This document shows positions 35,042-46,115 of a DNA stretch of 64,000 bases, one piece after another. The notes beneath the pieces are model-generated. The model was given only the letters and a program-made list of their open reading frames with translations, did not search any database and was not told the DNA's origin. The position numbers and the translations under genes are program-made. Source of the stretch: Acidobacteriota bacterium (GTDB lineage Bacteria > Acidobacteriota > Terriglobia > Acidiferrales > UBA7541); contig JABCZR010000010.1 of assembly GCA_013289585.1 (NCBI GenBank), positions 1 through 64,000 on the forward strand. The letters are read 5' to 3'. Position 1 is the first letter of the stretch. Each line of letters begins with the position of its first letter.

Positions 35042-37165
35042 GTGGCCAAAGCACGCCAGAAATCAAAAGCGAAGCCATCCAGCACCAAGAACAAACTCAC
35101 CGAATCGCAAATCGCCGTTCACTGGAAAGAAGAAGAATACCTCCGCCCCTCCAAAAAATTCATCGCGCAGGCCAACCTCGCCGATCCTGCCTTCGTCAAA
35201 AAATTCGACGAAAAACATTTCCCCGAATGTTTCGACCTCTATGCCAGCCTCCTCGACTGGGACAAGCCCTGGCGCAAAACCCTCGACTCCAGCAATCCAC
35301 CCTTCTGGAAATGGTTCGTCGGCGGCAAACTCAACGCCTGCTACAACTGCGTCGATCGCCATCTCGCCAAATACAAAAACAAGGCCGCGCTCATCTTTGT
35401 TCCCGAACCCGAATCCGAACCCGCCGCCGTCATCACCTACCAGGAGCTCTACAAACGCGTCAACGAAGTCGCCGCTATGCTCCGCGATTTCGCCGGACTC
35501 AAGACCGGCGACCGCGTCACCATCCACATGCCCATGATCCCTGAGCTGCCCATCACCATGCTCGCCTGCGCCCGCCTCGGGATCGTCCACTCTGTCGTCT
35601 TCGGCGGCTTCAGCGGTGAGGCCTGTGGCCTCCGTGCTGCCGACTCCGGCAGCCGCGTCCTGATCTACGCCGACGGCTACCATCGCAACGGCAAATGGGT
35701 GGACCACAAAGCTAGCGCCGATATCGCCGTTCACACCGCCACAAAAGAAGGCCAGCCCATCGAAAAAGTTCTCATCTGGCAGCGCTATCCCGGAAGATTC
35801 ACTTCCGACGCGCCCGTGGTCGCGAACCGGGACTTTTTCGTGAACGACGTCCTGAAAAACTATCGCGGCCAAACCGTCGAACCCGTTTCCCAGGATGCCG
35901 AAGCTCCGCTGTTCCTCATGTACACCAGCGGCACCACCGGCAAACCCAAGGGCTGCCAGCATCGCACCGGAGGTTATCTCGCCTACGTCACCGGCACCGC
36001 CAAGTATTACCAGGACATTCATCCCGAAGACGTCTACTGGTGCATGGCCGACATTGGCTGGATCACCGGCCACTCCTACATCGTCTACGGCCCCATGGCC
36101 CTCGGCGCCACCAGTGTCCTCTACGAAGGTGTCCCGCAATACCCAGACGCTGGCCGCCCCTGGCGCATCGCCGAACGCCTCGACGTCAACATCTTTCACA
36201 CTTCCCCTACCGCTATTCGAATGCTCCGCAAAGCCGGCTTCCACGAGCCGAAAATTTACAACTACCACTTCAAGCACATGACCACCGTCGGCGAACCCAT
36301 CGAGCCGGAAGTTTGGAAGTGGTATTACGAAGTCGTGGGCAAAAGCCAAGCGGTCATCGTCGACACTTGGTGGCAAACCGAAACCGGCGGATTCCTTTGC
36401 ACTACAAAGCCTGCTTTGGATCCCATGAAGCCCGGCAGCGCCGGTCCCGCAGCACTAGGCATTTATCCCGTCATCTGGGACGAAGAAGGAAAAGAAGTGA
36501 AAGCAGGTTCGGGACACGCCGGCAATATTTGCATTCGCAATCCCTGGCCGGGCATCATGCAAACAATTTGGGGGGATCCCCAGCGCTTTGTCACGCAGTA
36601 CTATAAAAAGTACAACAAGAATCCCAAGAGCAAAAACTGGCGCGACTGGCCCTACTATGCCGCTGACGGCGCCATGCTTCCTGCCGACGGCTACTATCGC
36701 ATTCTCGGCCGCGTCGATGACGTCATTAACGTCGCCGGCCATCGCCTCGGCACCAAGGAAGTCGAATCCGCCTGTCTTACGATTGGGGAAATTGCCGAAG
36801 CCGCCGTCGTTCCCGCCGTCGACGAAGTCAAAGGTCGCGTTCCCGTCGTCTACATTTCACTGAAACCCGGAGTTCCCTCCACCAAAGCCATCCAGGACAA
36901 AGTCATCTCCACCATCGAAACCATGATCGGCAAAATCGCCCGCCCCAAAACCATCCACATCGTCCCGGACATGCCCAAGACCCGCTCCGGAAAAATCATG
37001 CGCCGCGTCCTCGCCGCCATTTCGAATCACATGGACACCGGCGACATCACCACCCTTGCAAATCCCGACATCGTCGAACAAATTCGCGAACTCGTCCAGG
37101 GCCGCAACGCCACCCCTCTCAAGGAAGGCCCCGAAGACATCAAGCGCTTCGGCGAAGAAGCCTAG
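35042..37165 (+). CDS. acs: Acetyl-CoA synthetase (AMP-forming)
   Basis: 707 residues. N-terminal ACAS_N ([18 protein letters not shown]), the adenylation core motifs [21 protein letters not shown] and [34 protein letters not shown] (quoted in pieces), and the C-terminal [10 protein letters not shown] with catalytic Lys at about residue 651, the site acetylated by Pat-type enzymes. It forms acetyl-CoA from acetate, ATP and CoA. The Lys-rich N-terminal 25 residues are longer than in most Acs. The GTG start is preceded by AAGGGGAG. Complements the transporters on either side. Confidence 0.93.
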   Translation: MAKARQKSKAKPSSTKNKLTESQIAVHWKEEEYLRPSKKFIAQANLADPAFVKKFDEKHFPECFDLYASLLDWDKPWRKTLDSSNPPFWKWFVGGKLNACYNCVDRHLAKYKNKAALIFVPEPESEPAAVITYQELYKRVNEVAAMLRDFAGLKTGDRVTIHMPMIPELPITMLACARLGIVHSVVFGGFSGEACGLRAADSGSRVLIYADGYHRNGKWVDHKASADIAVHTATKEGQPIEKVLIWQRYPGRFTSDAPVVANRDFFVNDVLKNYRGQTVEPVSQDAEAPLFLMYTSGTTGKPKGCQHRTGGYLAYVTGTAKYYQDIHPEDVYWCMADIGWITGHSYIVYGPMALGATSVLYEGVPQYPDAGRPWRIAERLDVNIFHTSPTAIRMLRKAGFHEPKIYNYHFKHMTTVGEPIEPEVWKWYYEVVGKSQAVIVDTWWQTETGGFLCTTKPALDPMKPGSAGPAALGIYPVIWDEEGKEVKAGSGHAGNICIRNPWPGIMQTIWGDPQRFVTQYYKKYNKNPKSKNWRDWPYYAADGAMLPADGYYRILGRVDDVINVAGHRLGTKEVESACLTIGEIAEAAVVPAVDEVKGRVPVVYISLKPGVPSTKAIQDKVISTIETMIGKIARPKTIHIVPDMPKTRSGKIMRRVLAAISNHMDTGDITTLANPDIVEQIRELVQGRNATPLKEGPEDIKRFGEEA

Positions 37166-37268
37166 CTCACTTCATGGCGCTTTGCATTTCGTCTTTGCTT
37201 GCAGACTACGCGCTGCCCTGCTAGCAAGATGTGCGACAATAGCCGCCACAGGTCGGTCTAAACTCGAA

Positions 37269-40220
37269 ATGGCAGACTCTCAGTCGCTCGTTGGCAAGAC
37301 CGTCTCCCACTACCGCATCCTCGACAAACTCGGGGGTGGCGGGATGGGCGTCGTCTACAAGGCGGAAGACACCGAGCTCGGCCGCTTCGTCGCTCTCAAG
37401 TTCCTCCCCGATGACCTCATGAGCGACCCGCAGGCTCTTGAGCGCTTCCGCCGCGAAGCTCGCGCCGCTTCGGCTCTCAACCACTCCAACATTTGCACCA
37501 TCTACGAAATCGGCGAGCACGAAGGCATGCGCTTCATCGCCATGGAATTTCTCGACGGCGCCACACTCAAGCACGTCATTATGGGCAAGCCGATGGAAAC
37601 AGATCGTCTGCTCGACGTCGCCATTGAAGTCGCTGACGCCTTGGATGCCGCCCACTCCGAAAATATCGTCCATCGCGACATCAAGCCCGCGAATGTCTTT
37701 GTTACCAAACGCGGCCACGCCAAGATTCTCGACTTTGGCCTCGCCAAAGTTGCCACCAAGAAAAAATCCGGTGAGAAGACTGACGCCATGGCCACTCTCC
37801 CCGTCGATTCCAATCAGCTCACCAGCCCTGGTACCGCCCTCGGCACCGTCGCTTACATGTCTCCGGAGCAAGTGCGTGGCAAGGATCTTGACGCCCGCAC
37901 CGACTTGTTCTCTTTTGGCGTCGTGCTTTACGAAATGGCCACTGGCACGTTGCCCTTCCGTGGTGACACCTCCGGCGTCGTTTTTGACGCCATCATGAAT
38001 CGCCCCGCAATGTCTCCGATCCGCCTCAACCCCGATCTTCCGGATAAGTTGGCGGAGATTATCAGTAAAACTCTGGAGAAGGACCGCAGCCTGCGTTACC
38101 AGGTCGCTTCCGAACTGCGCACAGACCTGAAGCGCCTGAAACGCGAGATGGATTCCAGCGCGAGCTCCATCTCTCGAGTGGAACCGGCGGAACATCAAAC
38201 TTCCGGCCGGTCCGTGGCCGTACCCGCCATTGCCGCCCCAAGCGTGGCTGCTCGCGCACCGTCTGCATTGTCCATCAGCGTTTCCACCGCCGTCGTGCAA
38301 GCCGTGAAACGCAAACCTCTGCTCTGGATTGTCCTCCCTGCGATTGTCATTGTGGTCGTCTCAGGCAGTTTCCTCGCCACTCATCGTGCTCGCGCCCTCA
38401 CCGAAAAAGATTCCATCCTGCTCACCGATTTCGTCAATACCACGGGTGATTCCGTCTTTGACGGCACTCTGAAGCAAGCCCTCTCCGTCCAGCTCGAGCA
38501 ATCCCCCTTCCTCAGCATCGTCCCCCAATCACGCATCCAGTCCACCCTCCATTTGATGGGACGCCCCGCCGAGGAACGCATCACCAACGAAGTAGCACGC
38601 GAAATCTGCGTCCGCGAAGGCATCAAAGCCATGCTCACCGGCTCCATCGCCGGCCTCGGCTCCCATTACGTCATCACCCTTTCCGCAATCAATGCGCAGT
38701 CCGGCGACACTCTGGCCAGCGAGCAGTCCGAAGCGGAAAACAAAGAACAAGTTCTCAAGTCTCTCGACAAGGCTGCCTCCAGCCTCCGCGGAAAACTCGG
38801 CGAGTCCCTCTCTTCCGTCCAGCAGTTCGCCACACCCCTCGAACAAGCCACCACTTCCTCACTCGAAGCGCTCAAAGAGTTCAGCCTCGGAAACGCTGAG
38901 CACCTCAAGACCAGGGACTTCGCCGCGATCCCTTATCTCAAGCGCGCCACCGATCTCGACCTCAATTTTGCCCTCGCCTTCGCTACCCTCGGTATTTGCT
39001 ATAGCAATACTTCCCAAGGGAAGCTCGCCGAAGAGAATCTTAGAAAAGCGTTCGATCTCAATGACCGTGCCACCGAGTCCGAGAAGTTTTACATCTCCGC
39101 GCATTTCTATGACACCGTGACCGGCGAACTCGAAAAGTCTCTGCCGGTCTACGAGCAATGGCATCGCACATACCCAAGGGACACCACTCCGCTCGACAAT
39201 CTCGTGTTCACTTACAATCCCCTCGGCCAATTTGAAAAGACAATTGCAGCTAACACCGAGGCCATCCGCATGGATCCGAAAGACAGCTACGCCTACGAGC
39301 ATGCGGCCTTTGCCTACATCTGCCTGAATCGCTTTGCGGAGTCTCGCGCAATGGCCGAGGCGGCCGCCGCCAACAAATCAGATTCCCCCGGCACGCATCG
39401 CTCCCTCTTTGTCTTGGCATTCTTGCACGGAGATCAAACCGGAATGCAGAAGGAAGCAACCGCAGTCTCGGGCACGGAGTGGGAACCCCAACTGCTCTCG
39501 GCGATGGGGGAAGCCCATTTTGCTCTCGGCAAAGTTACTCTGGCTCACTCCGCTTATAAGCAAGCCGAGGCCTCGGCCCTCCGCAATGGCTCGAAGGAGG
39601 ATGCGGCATTCATGAAGGCGGGGATGGCGATAAGGGATGCCAACTATGGTAATTGCTCCGCTGCGCGCCCCGAGTATTCCGCGGCTTTGAGTGAGCTGCC
39701 TGCTGGATTCGGCCGCGACGCGGTCGCTTTCGCGATGGCTCAATGTGGCGATATTGCCGCCGCTGAGAAAATAAATGCGGATGAGGAAAAACGTCATCCG
39801 TTGGACACTCTCATCCACTCCGTCCGTGCGCCACTCTTGCATGCCATCGCGAGCCTTCAACGTGGCAAGCCCGCCGATGCGGTGGCGTCTCTGGAAGTAA
39901 GTCGTCCCTTCGAAATGGGCAGCGGCGTCGGCGTACCTGCCTACTGGGTGCTCTATATCCGCGGCCTTGCCTATCTACGGATGAAAGAAGGAGAGAAAGC
40001 CGTCGCCGAATTTCAGAAAATCCTGGACCACCGCGGATTCGATCCTCTGAGCGAACTCCTCCCGCTAGCCCAGCTGAATCTTGCACGCGCCCGCGTCCTG
40101 CAAGGCGATTCTGCCAAAGCCCGCACCGCTTATCAGGATTTCTTCTCCGCCTGGAAAGACGCCGACCCGGATATCCCCGTCTTGAAAGAAGCAAAGGCAG
40201 AATACGCCAAGCTACGCTAA
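37269..40220 (+). CDS. Membrane Ser/Thr protein kinase with TPR sensor
   Basis: 983 residues. An N-terminal Hanks-type kinase (about 14-280): glycine loop [10 protein letters not shown], Lys44, HRDIKP with Asp137, DFG at 155-157, and [10 protein letters not shown] activation segment. A membrane helix lies at about 350-373 ([19 protein letters not shown]). The extracytoplasmic part holds a FlgO/TolB-like domain ([21 protein letters not shown]) and a TPR array (about 560-983). This architecture is common in Acidobacteria and Planctomycetes. The ATG at 37269 follows the acs gene by 100 bp; upstream in-frame sequence is the acs shadow. Confidence 0.92.
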   Translation: MADSQSLVGKTVSHYRILDKLGGGGMGVVYKAEDTELGRFVALKFLPDDLMSDPQALERFRREARAASALNHSNICTIYEIGEHEGMRFIAMEFLDGATLKHVIMGKPMETDRLLDVAIEVADALDAAHSENIVHRDIKPANVFVTKRGHAKILDFGLAKVATKKKSGEKTDAMATLPVDSNQLTSPGTALGTVAYMSPEQVRGKDLDARTDLFSFGVVLYEMATGTLPFRGDTSGVVFDAIMNRPAMSPIRLNPDLPDKLAEIISKTLEKDRSLRYQVASELRTDLKRLKREMDSSASSISRVEPAEHQTSGRSVAVPAIAAPSVAARAPSALSISVSTAVVQAVKRKPLLWIVLPAIVIVVVSGSFLATHRARALTEKDSILLTDFVNTTGDSVFDGTLKQALSVQLEQSPFLSIVPQSRIQSTLHLMGRPAEERITNEVAREICVREGIKAMLTGSIAGLGSHYVITLSAINAQSGDTLASEQSEAENKEQVLKSLDKAASSLRGKLGESLSSVQQFATPLEQATTSSLEALKEFSLGNAEHLKTRDFAAIPYLKRATDLDLNFALAFATLGICYSNTSQGKLAEENLRKAFDLNDRATESEKFYISAHFYDTVTGELEKSLPVYEQWHRTYPRDTTPLDNLVFTYNPLGQFEKTIAANTEAIRMDPKDSYAYEHAAFAYICLNRFAESRAMAEAAAANKSDSPGTHRSLFVLAFLHGDQTGMQKEATAVSGTEWEPQLLSAMGEAHFALGKVTLAHSAYKQAEASALRNGSKEDAAFMKAGMAIRDANYGNCSAARPEYSAALSELPAGFGRDAVAFAMAQCGDIAAAEKINADEEKRHPLDTLIHSVRAPLLHAIASLQRGKPADAVASLEVSRPFEMGSGVGVPAYWVLYIRGLAYLRMKEGEKAVAEFQKILDHRGFDPLSELLPLAQLNLARARVLQGDSAKARTAYQDFFSAWKDADPDIPVLKEAKAEYAKLR

Positions 40221-40244
40221 CCTGTGCTGATAGAGTGTGCTGGG

Positions 40245-42338
40245 CTACTGCGAAGCTGAGCAGCGGAGTTGTACTTCGGCGGCCAAATCCGCATCCATCT
40301 GCGCCGCACGTCCATGCTGCGCGGAGCAAACTTGCTGCGCCGTAATCCCCGAAGCGCCGCGCAAATCCGCGCCCGCCAGGTTTGCGCCATCCATTTCAAC
40401 TCCGCGCAGGATGGCGCCGGTCAGGTACGCTCCGCGCAGGTCGGCTCCCGTTAAATCGGCGTCCAGCAGGATCGTTCCTTTGAGCTGCGCACCCGTCAGG
40501 TTCGCCCCCGCAAGTTTCGCGGAGGACAAATCCGTCTGCTCCAGGTTTGCGAACGAGAGAATCGCGTGATCCAGTTTTGCATCTCGCATATCGGTGCGTG
40601 ATAAATCGGTCCGCAGCAGTTGCGCGTTCTTCAAATTCACGGCGTACAGCGACGCTCCGGAAACTTTGGCATTCGAAAGCACTGCGTTTTCGAATGTCCC
40701 ATAAGACAGATCCACAAACCGCATATCCGCCGCCGCAAAATTTGCGCCCGTCGCATTCGCGGAAACCAGCACTGCATGTGCCACCTGCGCGCGATCGAGC
40801 ACCGCATTTCGCAGCAGCACCTCGCGCAGATTCGCGCCGCGCAGGTCCGCCTCCGATAAATACGCGCCTTCCAGGTTCGCGCGCCACAATTTTGCGTTGA
40901 TCAGAAACGCCTTGTACGCGCGCGCAAATCGCATATTCGATTGATTCAGCCGCGCACCGGAAATGTTCTCCACTGTCTCGTCTGTCCACGCTGTGCCTCG
41001 GGGCGGCGCTGTGGAGAGTGTCCCTTCCGTGATATCCGCGTAAGGACGGTAGCCGATCGATTGGAAAACCATCGAGGCCCACCGCCGCGCGTCCGCGGGA
41101 GAATCATCTGTCCCGGTGCTCCGGTCATACGGCAGACCGCGGTTCACACCAATCGACAACAGAAAAAGAATGCAGCCCACCGCAAGCGCCGAACGCAGCG
41201 TTCGCAGAACCAGGCGTAGAACATTCTTCGATTTCGGCAGCCGCAAATCTCCTGGCCGTAGCACCCGCGATACCACAAATGGCAGGCACGTCGCCGACGC
41301 TACCGAAGCCGTGATTACCGCCACGTGCAGCAGCGTGCCCCGGAAATCCTGCCGTGCCAGGTATCGCACCCAGAACAGAATCAACGTCGCCGGCACAATC
41401 CAGTATGCCAGGACTGTCGAGAGCACCGTTTCGAACGCCGTCATCGGTGACTTCGTGTCGCCCTGCCACCGGAAATGCCGTCGCACCAGCCCCATCAAAT
41501 ACCACGGTCCATCTCGTTCCAATGTTTGTCCATCCGGAAAAACCGCGGGCAGCGCCGCCATACTTCCCCATAACCGCAGCAGCAGAAAATGGAATCGCAA
41601 CGATAGCGCTAGCAAAACCAGCGGTCCGCCAAGATATAGCCCGCTCATCGGCAGAATCGTGGTCAGCCGCGAAGACGGTAGCGCCGAGGAATTCAGCAGC
41701 AACCGCAGGTCCGTCGTAAACGCAATCAGCAAACAGCACAGCAGGCTTGCGCCCACCGTCATAAAATAAAACACGCGCGCCACTTTCGTCGCATCGCCGA
41801 TCGCTTTCGAGCTGTCCACCGCCGAAATCGATTCCGGCAGCACGGCATCGAATAAATTCGTTCCTCCCAGCCGGCCGAACCACAATCCGTCCGCGCCGTA
41901 CGCATTCGCCCCCATCAGGTTTGCGCCGCGCAATTCCGTGCCCAGCAGATTCGCATTCTGCAGGTCCGCGCGCACCAGGCTCGCTCCGCGCAAATTTGCC
42001 ATCGAAAGATCCGCGCCCACCAGGTTCGTCCGGTGCAGGTGTGCACCCTGTAGATTGACGCCTGTCAGGTCCGCCTTCGAAAGGTTGATCCCGCTCAGGT
42101 CCGCTTTCGTCCCCGATTCCCCTCCCGATTCCACCCAGATCTTGTGCTGATCCAGGATTTCCGCCAGATCAATCAGCGAAATCCCAATGCATTCCTCTCC
42201 GCTGGGAGCATCTCCCGGAGTAGGATCACCAGCCGGCGCCACTTTTTTGATTTCTGCTAGATCCAGAGCCATCTCGAACTTTTTCCCCCGCCCTTGGGCC
42301 CATTCTTGCGCCTCGTTGCGCGCGTCAACACGTCCCAT
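40245..42338 (-). CDS. Membrane protein with two pentapeptide-repeat blocks
   Basis: About 697 residues. A(D/N)LxG-type pentapeptide repeats occur in an N-terminal block (about 75-160, for example ADLSGINLSKADLTGVNLQG) and a longer C-terminal block (about 470-690). Between them is a hydrophobic region with four to six helices (about 215-450). The repeats fold as right-handed beta helices with unknown partners. The start is unsure: ATG 42338 (MGRVDARNEAQEW) is chosen, but ATG 42473 or the longer frame to 42650 is possible. It is convergent with the kinase gene, 24 bp apart. Confidence 0.75.
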   Translation of the reverse strand: MGRVDARNEAQEWAQGRGKKFEMALDLAEIKKVAPAGDPTPGDAPSGEECIGISLIDLAEILDQHKIWVESGGESGTKADLSGINLSKADLTGVNLQGAHLHRTNLVGADLSMANLRGASLVRADLQNANLLGTELRGANLMGANAYGADGLWFGRLGGTNLFDAVLPESISAVDSSKAIGDATKVARVFYFMTVGASLLCCLLIAFTTDLRLLLNSSALPSSRLTTILPMSGLYLGGPLVLLALSLRFHFLLLRLWGSMAALPAVFPDGQTLERDGPWYLMGLVRRHFRWQGDTKSPMTAFETVLSTVLAYWIVPATLILFWVRYLARQDFRGTLLHVAVITASVASATCLPFVVSRVLRPGDLRLPKSKNVLRLVLRTLRSALAVGCILFLLSIGVNRGLPYDRSTGTDDSPADARRWASMVFQSIGYRPYADITEGTLSTAPPRGTAWTDETVENISGARLNQSNMRFARAYKAFLINAKLWRANLEGAYLSEADLRGANLREVLLRNAVLDRAQVAHAVLVSANATGANFAAADMRFVDLSYGTFENAVLSNAKVSGASLYAVNLKNAQLLRTDLSRTDMRDAKLDHAILSFANLEQTDLSSAKLAGANLTGAQLKGTILLDADLTGADLRGAYLTGAILRGVEMDGANLAGADLRGASGITAQQVCSAQHGRAAQMDADLAAEVQLRCSASQ

Positions 42339-42763
42339 GTATTCGCAAATTAACGTCCGGTCGGATTCGAACGCTCCCGCAACAGGCTGGATTGCCGCGG
42401 GCCGGTTCCATCCTCTCCCAGACGCCCCACGAAAATCGCCTGCCCACAAGTACAGGCGGCGGATGGGTAACATCTGGCCTCGATCCTTCATGTTCTGGAA
42501 CGTGCCGAGCCTGCATCGCCGGCGCTGCAAAGATGTTCGATGCCGAGGACAATCTGACTCGCGAGAGAACCGGTGATTTATTGCAGAAGTCTTGAGTGTC
42601 ATTCGCTTCGTGGATCGAAGCAAACCACAAGCGGTGACCTGAGAAGGCACAAAAGTCTTTCAGCGTTCGTGCACTCTTCCGCCTGCACGCAATAGAGCAA
42701 AATCCGAAAAATCACTGAATTCGGCGATGCCTGCCATTCATAGGGCGCCCCGCGTGGCCCCAC
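42339..42763. other. Gap between pentapeptide gene and secreted paralogue
   Basis: About 425 bp, both flanking genes on the minus strand. If the pentapeptide protein starts further upstream (42473 or 42650), part of this is coding. I see no other gene and no clear terminator. Confidence 0.3.
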
Positions 42764-43111
42764 TCAGGCCTTCGGCGTCACCACCGCCGTTTCGGAAACC
42801 ACCTGGTACTCGTATTTCTTCCCGTTGGCTTTGAACTTCATCTTATCTTTGTCCAGCGTGAATTCGATGCTGGTGTTCACCGGAATCAGTTCCTGCCCTG
42901 CGTGCTTCTCCTGCCGGATGTGGTACTCCGTCGTTTCCGTCCGCACTACATATTCCTGGCAGAGCAGTTCCGTCGTCTCTTTCTTGTTCTTTATCTGAGA
43001 ACCGCAGCCCACCGACGTCTCGGAGACAATCGTCCCCGCACGAGGCTCCTTGGCCGCGGCCGGAATCCCCATCAACAACACCGCTGCCGCCAACATGTAC
43101 GTCTTTCTCAT
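42764..43111 (-). CDS. Small secreted protein, family with LCQEYVxR motif
   Basis: 115 residues with signal peptide (MRKTYMLAAAVLLMGIPAAA). The mature domain contains VGCGSQIKNKKETTELLCQEYVVRTETTEYHIR and a basic beta tail (IEFTLDKDKMKFKANGKKYEYQV). It is a shorter paralogue of the protein at 19282-19716. No ligand or domain name is known to me; two conserved Cys suggest a disulfide-bonded extracytoplasmic fold. An isolated gene. Confidence 0.7.
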   Translation of the reverse strand: MRKTYMLAAAVLLMGIPAAAKEPRAGTIVSETSVGCGSQIKNKKETTELLCQEYVVRTETTEYHIRQEKHAGQELIPVNTSIEFTLDKDKMKFKANGKKYEYQVVSETAVVTPKA

Positions 43112-43509
43112 GGCGCCTCCTTGGCACGTCTCCGGAATCTCCCGGCTTCACAAACACTGCACCGGTCCTTTCGAACCTGAATTTACTTGTAGCCAATTCA
43201 AACGTTTCCTTCCACTCCCTTTTCTCCCTCTGTTTCCCAAAAGTAGCCGGCGCTTCGCCATTCTTATTTTTCTGATCCTGTGATGCACTTCCCGCGGCGC
43301 TCTGCGGAAAAAGTGATTATAGGAGCGCGAGGAATGCTCTTCCCATCCGGCGAAAATTCACCATACATTCGCGCCATGAACCAGCTAAAAACCCTTCTCT
43401 TCACTCAAGGGCAACGAAGAAATTCCGAAGAACAGAACCAGAAAAGCTCGGTTACACTGCCCAGGTCGCGGAACACAAGCCGGCGAGGAAAGCGAAACGG
43501 AGCGTAACA
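43112..43509. promoter_or_regulatory. Divergent intergenic region
   Basis: About 398 bp between the starts of a minus-strand secreted protein and a plus-strand glycosyltransferase, so it must carry both promoters. A short open frame at 43280-43507 has no coding character that I trust. No repeats or operator palindromes are evident. Confidence 0.35.
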
Positions 43510-45027
43510 ATGCGAAAGTGGGCCACGGCGTTTTTTCGTTCGGACTTGGCCATCCTCCTGCTCCTCGCCGTTATCCGCTTAGCTCTGCACTCGCTGAGCA
43601 ATGGCCAATACGGATTTCACCGCGACGAACTGCAAACTCTCGACGACGCGCGCCACCTGGATTGGGGATTCGTGGTCTATCCCCCGATCACCCCGCTGAT
43701 CGGCCGGCTGGAGCTTGCCCTCTTTGGAACTTCTTTGGTGGGCTTCCGCTTCTTCGCAGCGGTCGCGGTCAGCACCGTGATGGTTGTGGCTGGGTTGATC
43801 ACTCGGGAATTGGGAGGAGGTCGCCGCGAGCAAGTCTTAACCGCGGTAGCCGTGGCCATTTCCCCAACTTCGCTGACGCAGGGTGCCGTCTTTCAATACG
43901 TTTCATTCGACTACTTGTGGGGGGTGCTCGTCACTTACTTCTTGGTGCGCCTACTGAAGTCCGAGGATCCGAGGTGGTGGCTTGCGATCGGCGCCGCGTT
44001 GGGTCTGGGAATGGAAACGCGCTACACCATGGGATTCTTAGCCCTCGGAGTTGTCGGTGGGGTGCTGCTTTCGAACGCGCGGCGCTACTCGCGCAGTGGC
44101 TGGCTGTGGGTGGGAGCAGCCGTTTCGCTGTTGCTCTTCTTGCCCAACCTCATCTGGCAGGCACAGCATCATTTCATCTCACTCGATTTCCTCGCTCACA
44201 TTCACGCGCGGGATGTGCGGCAAGGACGCGCGCGCGGCTTCCTAGGGCAACAACTGTACTTATGCATCAACGTCGTCACCGTTCCGCTGGCATTCCTTGG
44301 TTTGTGGTTCTTCCTGATTCGCGAAGAAGCGCGGCGCTATCGCCTCTTGGGCTGGACCTTCGTAGTGGCGTTTGCGTTGTTCTATTTTGCGCATGCGCGA
44401 TTTTATTACACCGCGCCGTTGTATCCCGTTCTGATCGCCGCGGGCAGCGTACTGTGGGGCGGGTGGATCAACGGATTGCGCCCTGGGTGGGCAAGAATTG
44501 CGCAAGGCGTTCAGTGGGCCGGAATACTTTCGGGAGGCATCGCCTTCATCCTGCTAGTCATCCCCATTGCTCCGTTCGGCTCGGCCCTTTGGAACGTGAC
44601 CAGCAAAATGCACGATCAGTTCAGGGAAGAGATCGGATGGGATGAGCTGGCGCAAACGGTGGCCAACGTTTACAGCTCGCTTCCGCCAGAGGAGCGCGCG
44701 AAAACGGGTATCCTCACGGGAAACTATGGAGAGGCAGGCGCGATGAATTTATATGGTCCGGGATTGGGATTGCCGCACGCCATGAGCGGCACCAATTCGT
44801 TCTGGTACCGCGGCTATGATCAAAAACAGCCGCAAACGGTGATCTTGATCGGATTCGACCTCGACGAAGGAAATGAACTTTTTCGAAGCTGTGCCTTGAG
44901 CGCCAGAAATTCGAACAGGTTTGGAGTCGTCAATGAAGAATCGCGCGACCATCCTGACATTCTGGTGTGCCGCGATTTGCGCGACTCCTGGCCCGCGTTC
45001 TGGCAGAAATTCCGCAGGTTCGGATGA
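43510..45027 (+). CDS. Membrane glycosyltransferase, GT39/PMT-like
   Basis: 505 residues, about 11 helices. After helix 1 the loop reads GFHRDELQTLDDARHLDWGFVVYPPITPL, the HRDEL plus P-rich loop of PMT_2/ArnT-type enzymes found in Acidobacteria. The C-terminal soluble domain contains TGILTGNYGEAGAMNLYGP. It probably uses a polyprenyl-phosphate sugar to glycosylate extracytoplasmic targets. It is a single gene whose end converges on a PilZ gene with a strong hairpin between them. Confidence 0.85.
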   Translation: MRKWATAFFRSDLAILLLLAVIRLALHSLSNGQYGFHRDELQTLDDARHLDWGFVVYPPITPLIGRLELALFGTSLVGFRFFAAVAVSTVMVVAGLITRELGGGRREQVLTAVAVAISPTSLTQGAVFQYVSFDYLWGVLVTYFLVRLLKSEDPRWWLAIGAALGLGMETRYTMGFLALGVVGGVLLSNARRYSRSGWLWVGAAVSLLLFLPNLIWQAQHHFISLDFLAHIHARDVRQGRARGFLGQQLYLCINVVTVPLAFLGLWFFLIREEARRYRLLGWTFVVAFALFYFAHARFYYTAPLYPVLIAAGSVLWGGWINGLRPGWARIAQGVQWAGILSGGIAFILLVIPIAPFGSALWNVTSKMHDQFREEIGWDELAQTVANVYSSLPPEERAKTGILTGNYGEAGAMNLYGPGLGLPHAMSGTNSFWYRGYDQKQPQTVILIGFDLDEGNELFRSCALSARNSNRFGVVNEESRDHPDILVCRDLRDSWPAFWQKFRRFG

Positions 45028-45189
45028 TCGAATTCCTTAGGTGGAAAAACAGCGAACGGCAAATCTGCATTGATGGTTCGCGCAGCGACTGCAATGTCGC
45101 AGTGCTTCGCTCACTCCGCCGCCGCAGCGAGCGCGCTGAACAAATCTTCGCAAAAAATATTTGGGTGAGACGCCGCGCGTAGCAAGAAA

Positions 45190-45247
45190 AACTAACAAAA
45201 GAAAAAGTGAGCCGGGGGCTTCGCTGAGGGGCCAAGGCACCCCGGCT
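45190..45247 (-). terminator. Rho-independent terminator of the PilZ gene
   Basis: On the minus strand, AGCCGGGG (45247-45240) pairs with CCCCGGCT (45217-45210) as an 8-bp GC-rich stem. It is immediately followed by TCACTTTTTCTTTTGTTAG, a strong U-tract. It lies about 75 bp past the PilZ stop. In the plus direction the A-rich side comes first, so termination of the converging glycosyltransferase transcript is less certain. Confidence 0.7.
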
Positions 45248-45319
45248 TATCCTGCCCGCCTCCGCAGTGAGCGAGCAAGAAACTCGTCAGAGGAAAACTC
45301 AAGTTTGCACTTCGCGAAT

Positions 45320-45652
45320 CTACTTTTCTTCGTCGCCGCGCAAGAACTCGTAGCGCTCGATGGCAGCAACTACGCCGACGGCGCCTTCATCGCGCGACTC
45401 GGTGCGCTGGACGCGGCCGAGGCAGCGTACGCGGACAGGGCCTGCCAGGGTGATCTCGTTCGGCAGGGTCAGAAGAATTTCAACAGGTGAGCCTTCCTTT
45501 ACGTCTTTTTGCAGGAAGAAGTAGACACCGCGGGAGCTGACATCCCGGGACTCGGTGCTGGTCTCACCAACCGCAGCTCCCGTAGTCCAACGGACGGTGA
45601 GCGGCAGCCGCATGGAAAAGCGCTGTGTGGTGCGGCGTTCGGAGCCAGTCAA
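45320..45652 (-). CDS. PilZ domain protein
   Basis: 110 residues consisting of a PilZ fold: ERRTTQRFSMRLPLTVRW, then SRDVSSRGVYFFLQKDVKEGSPVEILLTLP and RVRCLGRVQRTE. The canonical RxxxR plus D/NxSxxG c-di-GMP motifs appear as QRFSMRLP and DVSSRG, so c-di-GMP binding is plausible. I place the start at a TTG (45650-45652), preceded at ideal distance by AGGAGG (45659-45664). The open frame to 46045 has no PilZ-like content. Stand-alone PilZ proteins adjust motility or polysaccharide export. Confidence 0.78.
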   Translation of the reverse strand: MTGSERRTTQRFSMRLPLTVRWTTGAAVGETSTESRDVSSRGVYFFLQKDVKEGSPVEILLTLPNEITLAGPVRVRCLGRVQRTESRDEGAVGVVAAIERYEFLRGDEEK

Positions 45653-46115
45653 GGAAGTCCTCCTAGTCGAAGAGAGAGTGTATCCGGGAGAGGCCCAGGG
45701 AACAATAGGACTCCGGGTACAAAATCGATTCAATTTAGCGAAGTACCGATGTACTAGGACGTCTGTGGAAAACGTGGCCCGTGGGTCATGATCTGTGACC
45801 CAGTGATGCCCGCAGTTCGGGCGGAGTTGGTCGTCGAAAGGCCGGGCCTCCACCCCCTGTTTCTTGTAAATGTTGAAAGTAAAGGACTTAGAGATTGCGT
45901 AAGTCTTTTGTTTGCAATACATAGAGGTTAGTTGCACAGGTGTTGCCGCTAAAGGACTTACGAAGGCGAAGTGTTGGCGAGAGAGTAACTGGCTAGGGCG
46001 GGAAGACTTTGAAGGAGCTAAAAGGACTGCCTCGCGGGCGGGCATGGCGGCGGGTACGGAAGAGGTGTGGCGAATACATCCACCATTATTACATATCGGT
46101 ATACTTAGTCAAGGA
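45653..46115. other. Gene-free stretch with hairpin repeats
   Basis: No gene is supported in about 460 bp. AAAGGACTTA (45881-45890) forms a hairpin with TAAGTCTTTT (45900-45909). The same AAAGGACTTA recurs at about 45951-45960 and part of it (AAAAGGACT) near 46020. The hairpin could terminate transcription to the right. Low coding signal and decayed neighbours suggest an old insertion scar. Confidence 0.4.

Noticed and set aside
35063-36376. 437-residue minus-strand open frame opposite acs
   Set aside because: Low-complexity shadow of a high-GC gene; acs has all catalytic motifs.
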